Origin: DASYQV01 sp036005125
Lineage (GTDB): Bacteria > Acidobacteriota > Vicinamibacteria > Vicinamibacterales > UBA2999
Direction: 5' to 3'
DNA: 25,288 bases
Assembly (NCBI GenBank): GCA_036005125.1
Contig: DASYQV010000007.1
Location: 1 to 25,288 of the forward strand
A model generated the notes under the pieces. It was not told where the DNA came from. It was given only the letters and a program-made list of their open reading frames with translations, and searched no databases. Shown piece by piece: positions 20,252-25,288 of the stretch. The stretch's first letter is position 1; the number at the start of each line of letters is the position of its first letter. The position numbers and the translations under genes are program-made.

Positions 20252-22117
20252 ATGGGCAAAGTGATAGGGATCGACCTCGGCACTACAAACTCCGTAGTTG
20301 CGGTCATGGAAGGCGGGGAGCCGGCGGTCATCGTGAACCAGGAGGGCGGGCGTACCACCCCGTCCGTGGTCGGATTCACCAAGGAAGGCGAACGGCTGGT
20401 CGGTCAGGTTGCCAAGCGGCAGGCTGTCACCAACCCCGAGAACACCGTTTTTTCAATCAAGCGCTTCATGGGCCGCAAGCACGCTGAGGTCTCGCAGGAG
20501 ACCGCTCGCATGCCGTACCAGGTCGTGAAGGCCGCGAACGGGGACGCGTGGGTCGAGGTGCGTGGGAAGAAGCACTCGCCGCCCGAGATCTCCGCGATGA
20601 TCCTGCAGAAGCTGAAGGCTGCAGCGGAAGACCACATCGGAGAGAAAGTCACCGACGCGGTCATCACGGTTCCGGCGTACTTCAACGACGCGCAGCGCCA
20701 GGCGACGAAGGATGCGGGTCGGATCGCCGGTCTCACCGTCCTGCGGATCATCAACGAGCCAACGGCGGCCGCACTGGCCTACGGTCTCGACAAGAACAAG
20801 GACGAAACGATTGCCGTCTACGACTTCGGCGGCGGCACGTTCGACATCTCCGTCCTCGAGGTTGGCGAGGGGATCGTCGAGGTCAAGGCGACCAACGGCG
20901 ACACGCATCTCGGCGGCGACGACCTGGACCAGCGCGTCATCGAGTGGCTGGTCGCGGAGTTCCGCAAGAGCGAGGGCATCGACCTGGGCAAGGATCGGAT
21001 GGCGCTCCAGCGTCTGAAGGAAGCCGCGGAGCGAGCGAAGATCGAGCTCTCCACCGTACTCGAAACCGACATCAATCTGCCGTTCATTACGGCGGACCAG
21101 AACGGGCCGAAGCACCTGCAGATGACGCTCACGCGGGCGAAGTTCGAGCAGCTCGTGGACGATTTGCTTCAGCGCTCGATGGGTCCGGTCCGGCAGGCGC
21201 TTGCCGATGCCGGCCTGAAGCCCTCGGACATCGACGAGGTCGTGCTCGTTGGCGGCTCGACGCGCGTGCCGAAGATCCAGCAGCTCGCGAAGGAATACTT
21301 CGGCAAGGAGCCGCACAAAGGGGTCAACCCCGATGAGGTGGTGGCCGTTGGCGCGGCAATCCAGGGTGGGGTGCTGAAGGGCGAGGTCAAGGACGTCCTG
21401 CTGCTCGACGTGACGCCGCTCTCGCTCGGGATCGAAACGCTCGGGGGCGTGATGACGACGCTCATTCCGCGCAACACGACGATTCCGATCCGCAAGAGCG
21501 AGACGTTCTCGACAGCAACCGACAACCAGACGAACGTCGAGGTGCACGTGCTCCAGGGCGAGCGTCCGACGGCGCGCGACAACCGCACGCTGGGCCGCTT
21601 CCAGCTCGTGGGACTTCCACCGGCGCCACGCGGCATACCGCAAATCGAGGTCTCTTTCGACATCGACGCCAACGGTATCGTCAACGTGATGGCCAAGGAT
21701 GTCGCGACGGGCAAGGAGCAGAAGATCACCATCAGCGGTTCGTCCGGCCTGAGCAAGGACGAAGTGGATCGCATGGTGAAAGACGCCCAGGCCCACGCGG
21801 CCGACGATCAGGCACGCCGCGATCTGATTGACGCGCGGAACCAGGCCGACTCGATGGCGTACTCGGTGGAGAAGACGGTCAACGAGAATCGCGACCGGCT
21901 GCCCGCCGCCGATGTGGAGCGTATCGAGCGCGCCGTAGCCGCCGTGCGTGATGCGGCGAAGGCGGATAGCGTCGAGGCGATTCGCCGAGCGACCGACGAG
22001 CTGCAGAAGGCCTCGCACGCGATGGCTGAACAGCTCTACAAACAGCAGGCCTCGGGCTCGGGGTCCCGGGCCGCAGGGCAACCCGACGACGTGATGGACG
22101 GCGAAGTCGTCGCGTAA
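20252..22117 (+). CDS. dnaK: Chaperone DnaK (Hsp70)
   Basis: ATP-driven folding chaperone, 621 aa. The nucleotide-binding domain (1-370) starts MGKVIGIDLGTTNSVVAVME and contains AVITVPAYFNDAQRQATKDAG, INEPTAAALAYG, VYDFGGGTFDISVLEV and VLVGGSTRVPKIQ. The substrate domain (about 385-500) has DVTPLSLGIETLGGVMT and VQGERP-like LQGERPTARDN. A helical lid follows. The tail AGQPDDVMDGEVVA keeps only part of the usual acidic end. The linker before it (ASGSGSRAAG) is encoded by GC-rich sequence that resembles the heptad units. dnaJ and grpE are not in the window; a small heat-shock gene follows after 75 bases and is probably co-transcribed. Confidence 0.98.
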   Translation: MGKVIGIDLGTTNSVVAVMEGGEPAVIVNQEGGRTTPSVVGFTKEGERLVGQVAKRQAVTNPENTVFSIKRFMGRKHAEVSQETARMPYQVVKAANGDAWVEVRGKKHSPPEISAMILQKLKAAAEDHIGEKVTDAVITVPAYFNDAQRQATKDAGRIAGLTVLRIINEPTAAALAYGLDKNKDETIAVYDFGGGTFDISVLEVGEGIVEVKATNGDTHLGGDDLDQRVIEWLVAEFRKSEGIDLGKDRMALQRLKEAAERAKIELSTVLETDINLPFITADQNGPKHLQMTLTRAKFEQLVDDLLQRSMGPVRQALADAGLKPSDIDEVVLVGGSTRVPKIQQLAKEYFGKEPHKGVNPDEVVAVGAAIQGGVLKGEVKDVLLLDVTPLSLGIETLGGVMTTLIPRNTTIPIRKSETFSTATDNQTNVEVHVLQGERPTARDNRTLGRFQLVGLPPAPRGIPQIEVSFDIDANGIVNVMAKDVATGKEQKITISGSSGLSKDEVDRMVKDAQAHAADDQARRDLIDARNQADSMAYSVEKTVNENRDRLPAADVERIERAVAAVRDAAKADSVEAIRRATDELQKASHAMAEQLYKQQASGSGSRAAGQPDDVMDGEVVA

Positions 22118-22118
22118 C

Positions 22119-22177
22119 CATTCGTGATTCGTGATTCGTGATTTCGATTCGAGTTCAATCGCACATCGCAAATTTCA
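22119..22177. repeat. Heptad inverted repeat locus I (dnaK-hsp20 junction)
   Basis: CATTCGT, GATTCGT, GATTCGT, GATTTCG (22119-22146) are followed after a short spacer by AATCGCA, CATCGCA, AATTTCA (22157-22177) in the opposite sense. The unit GATTCGT is the same as in locus H, 6 kb away. It starts two bases after the dnaK stop. Confidence 0.75.
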
Positions 22178-22192
22178 AGGGAGAAGCAACCA

Positions 22193-22642
22193 ATGGCAGT
22201 TACTCGATTTGATCCGTTCCGTGAGCTGGCGGTGTTGCACGACCGCATGAACCGGATGTTTGGCGATCAGTACATGCGCCGCGACGATGATGTCACCTCT
22301 CAGGGCACCTGGCTGCCCCCGGTCGACATCTATGAGACGGACAATCACAACATCGTGCTCAAGGCGGAGCTTCCGGACATGAACCGCGACGAGATTGAGG
22401 TCACCGTCGAGAACAACACCCTCACGCTGAAGGGCAACAAGAAGCTGCCCGCCGGCGTGAAGGAGGAGCAGTACCGCCGGATCGAGCGTAACTACGGCAC
22501 GTTCAGCCGCTCGTTCACGCTGCCGAGCACGGTGGACGCGTCCAAGGTCGGCGCCGAGTTCAAGAACGGCGTCCTGACGGTACGGTTGCCGTTCCGCGAA
22601 GAGGCAAAGCCTCGCACGATCAACGTCGAGGTCGCTGCCTAA
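22193..22642 (+). CDS. Small heat-shock protein (Hsp20 family)
   Basis: A 149-aa bacterial class A-type small heat-shock protein. The N-terminus RFDPFRELAVLHDRMNRMF is typical. The alpha-crystallin domain (about 42-138) shows WLPPVDIYETDNHNIVLKAELPDM, IEVTVENNTLTLKG, YRRIERNYGTFSRSFTLPSTVD and FKNGVLTVRLPFREE, with a C-terminal PRTINVEV tail. It forms oligomers that hold denatured proteins for DnaK, matching its place 75 bases after dnaK. AAGGGAG lies nine bases before the ATG. Confidence 0.96.
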   Translation: MAVTRFDPFRELAVLHDRMNRMFGDQYMRRDDDVTSQGTWLPPVDIYETDNHNIVLKAELPDMNRDEIEVTVENNTLTLKGNKKLPAGVKEEQYRRIERNYGTFSRSFTLPSTVDASKVGAEFKNGVLTVRLPFREEAKPRTINVEVAA

Positions 22643-22667
22643 GGCGGGTGGCTCACTCGAGCGACGC

Positions 22668-22747
22668 AGGCCGGGCTTTCGTACGCCGCATCTTTAGATG
22701 CGGCACACGCCGGGTCTAAAGACCCGGCCTACGTACGAACCCGGCCT
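22668..22747. repeat. REPIN-like double palindrome between hsp20 and rpoZ
   Basis: Two hairpins face each other: GCCGCATCT-TT-AGATGCGGC (22685-22704) and GCCGGGTCT-AA-AGACCCGGC (22709-22728). They are enclosed by outer arms AGGCCGGG...CGTACG (22668-22685) and CGTACGAACCCGGCCT (22732-22747), reverse complements apart from two bases. The second hairpin read on the minus strand has the same flank, GTACGTAGGCCG, as the copy at 25072-25094. The arms differ between copies but stay complementary. It fills most of the 127-base gap. Confidence 0.85.
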
Positions 22748-22769
22748 CTCGTGATAGTCTGTTGCGGGT

Positions 22770-23033
22770 ATGGAACCTACGGATGTTTCCAGTTCCTCGG
22801 CCGAAGTACCGGAGCCGCGACCGAGCGCCCCACCTATTAACAGCAGGTTTCTCTTCGTGGACGTAGCGGCGATGCGCGCCAAGCAACTCAGGCGCGGCGC
22901 CGTGCCGCGTCTCGGCGATCACGATACGGCCCCGCAGCCCCACAAGCCCGAGCGGGTGGCGATGGAAGAAGTCCGCCGCGGCCTGGTGTTCTATGACGTG
23001 CCGGAACCGCCTCGGTCCGGAAAGCAGGTCTGA
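22770..23033 (+). CDS. rpoZ: Probable RNA polymerase omega subunit
   Basis: An 87-aa protein whose middle block NSRFLFVDVAAMRAKQLRRGAVPRL matches the omega/Rpb6 signature (NRFLLVLLAAKRARQL type). The second block KPERVAMEEVRRGLVFYDV corresponds to the later omega strand and helix. The first ~22 residues are a polar, Ser/Pro/Glu-rich extension and the linker DHDTAPQPH is longer than usual. Omega binds the beta' C-terminus and helps polymerase assembly. The usual neighbours (gmk, coaBC) are absent; instead two small membrane protein genes follow closely. An unrelated small protein is possible, but the motif match is good. Confidence 0.72.
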   Translation: MEPTDVSSSSAEVPEPRPSAPPINSRFLFVDVAAMRAKQLRRGAVPRLGDHDTAPQPHKPERVAMEEVRRGLVFYDVPEPPRSGKQV

Positions 23034-23034
23034 T

Positions 23035-23304
23035 GTGACAGGCGACATTCCGCCCCTCGTGACCGGCACCCTGCAGGGACTGATCGCCACGACGGTATTT
23101 CTGCTCGCGCTGTTTGTCGGCTTCGCGGTGCTGCTTGGTTTTCCCAAACTCCGCAAGAGCGGCGGCGGCACACTCACCGTGCGCAGCCTTGACGAACGAC
23201 TGGGCCGCACGCAGGAGTACCTCCCTCCCAACGCGCCCCGTGGGCCCGCAGACCAGCTTAAGACGCCGGAACTTCAGGAGGTCGCCGCGCGTAAGTCCCG
23301 ATAG
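23035..23304 (+). CDS. Small single-pass membrane protein, 89 aa
   Basis: Unrecognised. The start GTG 23035 comes one base after the omega TGA; an upstream GTG/ATG region overlaps rpoZ out of frame and is unlikely. One membrane segment (GLIATTVFLLALFVGFAVLLGF, about 14-35) is followed by a basic patch (PKLRKSGGG, probably cytoplasmic) and a polar tail with GGTLTVRSLDERLGRTQEYL. Tight linkage with rpoZ and the next membrane gene (one-base gap) suggests one transcript. Confidence 0.65.
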   Translation: MTGDIPPLVTGTLQGLIATTVFLLALFVGFAVLLGFPKLRKSGGGTLTVRSLDERLGRTQEYLPPNAPRGPADQLKTPELQEVAARKSR

Positions 23305-23305
23305 C

Positions 23306-23638
23306 ATGCTCATCCTCTTCGCCCTGGCCGCGATTGCGGTGGTCGGGCTCTTCGCGATGGCCGTCATGGCCGTTGTCGGTCTCCTGTTCAAGATTCTCTT
23401 CTGGGTCGTGTTCTTTCCGGTCCGTCTCGTCTTCAAGCTCTTATTCGGCATCTTCGGCGCCGTCATCGGTATCGTGCTGATGCCGATCGTCGCGATTGTC
23501 GTCGTCATTGCGATCGCCGGCGCCGTGCTCGCCGCCATCTTCGCCCTGCTGGCGCCGCTCCTGCCGGTGATCTTCCTCGGTCTGATCGGGTGGGCCATCT
23601 ATCGAGCTTCGGCCCGCCGTCCGACCCGGGTCGCCTAG
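23306..23638 (+). CDS. Hydrophobic membrane protein, 110 aa
   Basis: Unrecognised. From ATG 23306 nearly the whole protein is hydrophobic, with about four membrane segments rich in Val, Ile, Leu, Ala and Phe (residues 2-25, 28-50, 52-75, 80-103) and a short basic end (RASARRPTRVA). No charged residue lies inside the segments, so transport by polar residues is not suggested. The repetitive hydrophobic pattern may be low-complexity. It starts one base after the preceding stop and ends 34 bases before surE. Confidence 0.65.
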   Translation: MLILFALAAIAVVGLFAMAVMAVVGLLFKILFWVVFFPVRLVFKLLFGIFGAVIGIVLMPIVAIVVVIAIAGAVLAAIFALLAPLLPVIFLGLIGWAIYRASARRPTRVA

Positions 23639-23672
23639 GTCTCCAAATTCCAGTTGCGCTAAGCTCCCCAGC

Positions 23673-24512
23673 ATGCGGAAGCTCAGCGTCGTCTTCGCGC
23701 TGGTCGTTCTTGCTGTACTGGCGCCGATCACCAGCGTTGCTCCCCAGCCGTCCACCTATCGCATCCTCGTGGGCAACGACGACGGCGTGCGCGCGCCGGG
23801 GATTGTTGCGGTCGCGCAGGCGCTGAGGGCGCTGGGCGAGGTGATCGTCGTGGCGCCCGAGGACAACCAGAGCGGCAAAGGGCACTCGATCACCATCTCC
23901 GACCCGATTCACCGGCAGGACTTCACGCTGCCTGGCGGGATTGCCGCCATCGGCCTCACGGCCACGCCGGTGAGCGCGCTGCGTGTCGGGCTGAAGAAGA
24001 TCGTCACCGCCAGGCCGGACCTCGTCGTATCGGGCATCAACCGCGGCTACAACCTGGGCCTCTCGAGCTACCTGTCCGGGACGGTCGGCGTCGCGCGCGA
24101 GGCGGCCATGCAGGGGATTCCGGCTATCGCCTCGTCGCTGGCGGCCCCCGCGACCACGGACTACTCGGCGGCCGCCCAGGCGACGCTTCGCATCGCGCGG
24201 TTCGTCAAGGAGCGAGGATTGCCGCACGGCGTGTTCCTGAACGTGAACATCCCGGCCGGCACGGCCGCAACCTGGAAGGGATTCATGGTCACGACGCAGG
24301 CACTGTCGGCCGGCGGCGAGGAGGACTTCGACGTGCGTACGCACCCGGTCACGAAGCGGCCGTACTACTGGAACATGTTCAAGGAAGGTGGCGGGGGCCC
24401 GGAAGGAACCGACATGTGGGCGGTGGAGCAGAGGTATGTCTCGATCACGCCCTTCCGGGTCGGTGAGCTCGATCAGCAGGCGTTCGATCGGCTCAAGGGG
24501 GCGATTCCGTGA
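23673..24512 (+). CDS. surE: SurE-family 5'/3'-nucleotidase with a signal peptide
   Basis: A 279-aa survival protein E homologue, a metal-dependent phosphatase of nucleoside monophosphates. The conserved sites are kept: ILVGNDDGVRAPGI (two metal Asp), VVAPEDNQSGKGHSIT (Ser ligand), LVVSGINRGYNLG (Asn ligand) and YLSGTVGVAREAAM. Unlike standard cytoplasmic SurE, which begins at the NDDG strand, this one has ~28 extra N-terminal residues with a Sec-type signal (MRKLSVVFALVVLAVLAPITSVA), so it is probably periplasmic. Its stop overlaps the next start by four bases (GTGA). The pair may salvage nucleotides outside the cytoplasm. Confidence 0.93.
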   Translation: MRKLSVVFALVVLAVLAPITSVAPQPSTYRILVGNDDGVRAPGIVAVAQALRALGEVIVVAPEDNQSGKGHSITISDPIHRQDFTLPGGIAAIGLTATPVSALRVGLKKIVTARPDLVVSGINRGYNLGLSSYLSGTVGVAREAAMQGIPAIASSLAAPATTDYSAAAQATLRIARFVKERGLPHGVFLNVNIPAGTAATWKGFMVTTQALSAGGEEDFDVRTHPVTKRPYYWNMFKEGGGGPEGTDMWAVEQRYVSITPFRVGELDQQAFDRLKGAIP

Positions 24513-25045
24513 GGAGACGTGTTCTGGGATCGGCGACGCTGGCGGCCTGCTTCCTTCTCATTCTGCCGCTGACGGCGGCAGCACAACAATCGATCATCAT
24601 CGTGCGCCACGCCGAACGACAGGCCGGCAACGGAGACGACCCGCTTTCCGAGGCCGGGCGTCACCGGGCCGAGCGGCTCGCCGCGATGTTGAAGGATGCC
24701 GGCATCACGCACATTTTCGTGAGCAACCGACGCGGCACCCTGGAGACCGCCCAGCCACTGGCGCGACTGCATAATGTGTCGGCAACGCCGGTGCCGATCC
24801 CCACGGCTCCGCGCGGCAAGGTCAACCCGTCCGAGCTGCAGGTGCGGGCGACGATTGCCGCGATGGTCCGGCTGCCGCCGACGGCCGTCGTGCTGGTCGT
24901 CGGTCACGGCGACACGGTGCCGATCTTCCTGCGCCGCCTGGGCTACCCGACCGCGATCACGATTCCCGACAACGAGTTCGATAACGTCTTCATAGTCACC
25001 CCGCGCGCCAGCCGCCCGCCGGCCGTGGTCAGGTTGCGGTTTTAA
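24509..25045 (+). CDS. Exported histidine phosphatase family (phosphoglycerate mutase-like) protein
   Basis: A 178-aa branch-1 histidine phosphatase starting at GTG 24509. A signal peptide (LGSATLAACFLLILPLTAAAQQ, residues 6-27) precedes the phosphorylated-His motif SIIIVRHAERQAG. The block FVSNRRGTLETAQPLA gives the usual Arg-x-x-x-T-x-x-T-A helix, and VVLVVGHGDTVPIFLRRLG gives the second His. The substrate cannot be predicted; the SixA/PGAM-like core is generic. Translational coupling to exported SurE implies a joint role in periplasmic dephosphorylation. Confidence 0.9.
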   Translation: MRRRVLGSATLAACFLLILPLTAAAQQSIIIVRHAERQAGNGDDPLSEAGRHRAERLAAMLKDAGITHIFVSNRRGTLETAQPLARLHNVSATPVPIPTAPRGKVNPSELQVRATIAAMVRLPPTAVVLVVGHGDTVPIFLRRLGYPTAITIPDNEFDNVFIVTPRASRPPAVVRLRF

Positions 25046-25071
25046 TCGGCTCAGGGTTGTGAAACGACGTA

Positions 25072-25095
25072 CGTAGGCCGCATCTTTAGATGCGA
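25072..25095. repeat. Single palindrome of the TCTTTAGA family
   Basis: CGTACGTAGGC is followed by CGCATCT-TT-AGATGCG (25079-25094). The flank and core match the doublet at 22.7 kb, but no second, inverted hairpin follows, so this looks like half of that element. Confidence 0.75.
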
Positions 25096-25111
25096 CACAG
25101 ACGCAAGCCGG

Positions 25112-25208
25112 AACCAGCCAAGGGGCTCCGCCCCTTGATATCTTCCACCCCAACGCGCCAAAAACGCGCGTTGGGGACCCCGGACCGGGCAGAGCCCCTC
25201 GGCTGGTT
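25112..25208. repeat. Nested long inverted repeat downstream of the last gene
   Basis: AACCAGCCAAGGGGCTC (25112-25128) pairs with GAGCCCCTCGGCTGGTT (25192-25208) at 16 of 17 positions. Inside lies a perfect 11-base hairpin, CCCCAACGCGC (25148-25158) with GCGCGTTGGGG (25166-25176). An alternative small hairpin AGGGGC-TCC-GCCCCT lies at 25121-25135. No T run follows either arm. It could be a structured RNA, a MITE-like element or a terminator region. Confidence 0.75.
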
Positions 25209-25223
25209 AGACCAGCATCTTTT

Positions 25224-25265
25224 GGCGCGCTTCGCGCGCCTAGCCCGTTATGCGGTCGCACAACG
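25224..25265. repeat. GC hairpin plus third copy of the CCTAG-CCGT-ATGCGGT motif
   Basis: GGCGCGC-TTC-GCGCGCC (25224-25240) is a perfect hairpin. It runs into TAGCCCGTTATGCGGT and, after a short gap, CAACG, matching the 11.85-kb copy at 21 of the first 23 positions. The last 23 bases of the window show nothing further. Confidence 0.65.
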
Positions 25266-25288
25266 AGTACAAAATTCGCGTTTCGGGC

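Noticed and set aside
22993..23034. Longer N-terminus for the 89-aa membrane protein
   Set aside because: The added codons overlap rpoZ in another frame and give a polar, unlikely sequence; GTG 23035 directly follows the rpoZ stop.
25112..25252. attC-like integron recombination site (CGTTATGCGG ending, upstream long palindrome)
   Set aside because: GTTATGC does not match GTTRRRY strictly, no matching RYYYAAC-type box lies at the left end, and there is no integrase or cassette array.

Overview
This 25.3-kb window is GC-rich bacterial chromosome, almost fully coding, and filled with conserved housekeeping genes. There is no prophage, CRISPR array or insertion sequence. Gene content and protein style (short PheT without the tRNA-binding OB domain, thrS-infC-rpmI-rplT-pheS-pheT cluster, stand-alone eIF2B-like protein, dense intergenic palindromes) suggest a soil or sediment Acidobacteriota-like bacterium, possibly Vicinamibacteria. 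That placement is inference and was not tested by a search.

Layout. From the left edge to 7.9 kb, all on the minus strand, lies the translation cluster thrS-infC-rpmI-rplT-(unknown 163-aa gene)-pheS-pheT-(coiled-coil ZapB-like, cut by the edge). Upstream of it, also minus, are tRNA-Val(GAC), HU with a textbook promoter and terminator, an S41/PDZ protease-like protein, an EnvC-like LytM protein, and a broken AlkP-superfamily phosphodiesterase gene. On the plus strand from 11.9 to 13.4 kb are ruvX and mltG. From 13.5 to 19.1 kb a minus-strand operon reads hsp20-ymdB-xseA-xseB-ispA-tlyA-nadK, with several 4-nt stop/start overlaps. From 19.2 kb to the end the plus strand carries an eIF2B-like gene, dnaK with a second hsp20, a probable rpoZ, two small membrane proteins, and a translationally coupled pair of exported phosphatases (SurE and a histidine phosphatase).

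The most unusual content is non-coding. At least eight junctions carry short tandem repeats with a strict 7-bp period (9 bp at one site, and an irregular 15-bp doublet at another). The unit sequence differs from site to site, but many sites share one architecture: several units, then a block of reverse-complement units, giving a long imperfect hairpin. Most sit between genes of the same operon and some run into coding sequence: the signal peptide of the EnvC-like protein, the C-terminal tail of ThrS and the last codons of xseA are made of such repeats. A second family is palindromic (core TCTTTAGA or GTCTTCAGAC) with compensatory changes in its arms and one REPIN-like doublet. A third group of nested hairpins flanks tRNA-Val, ruvX and the right edge.

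Limits: all family calls come from reading motifs by eye. The broken phosphodiesterase gene could be a true deletion or an assembly error.
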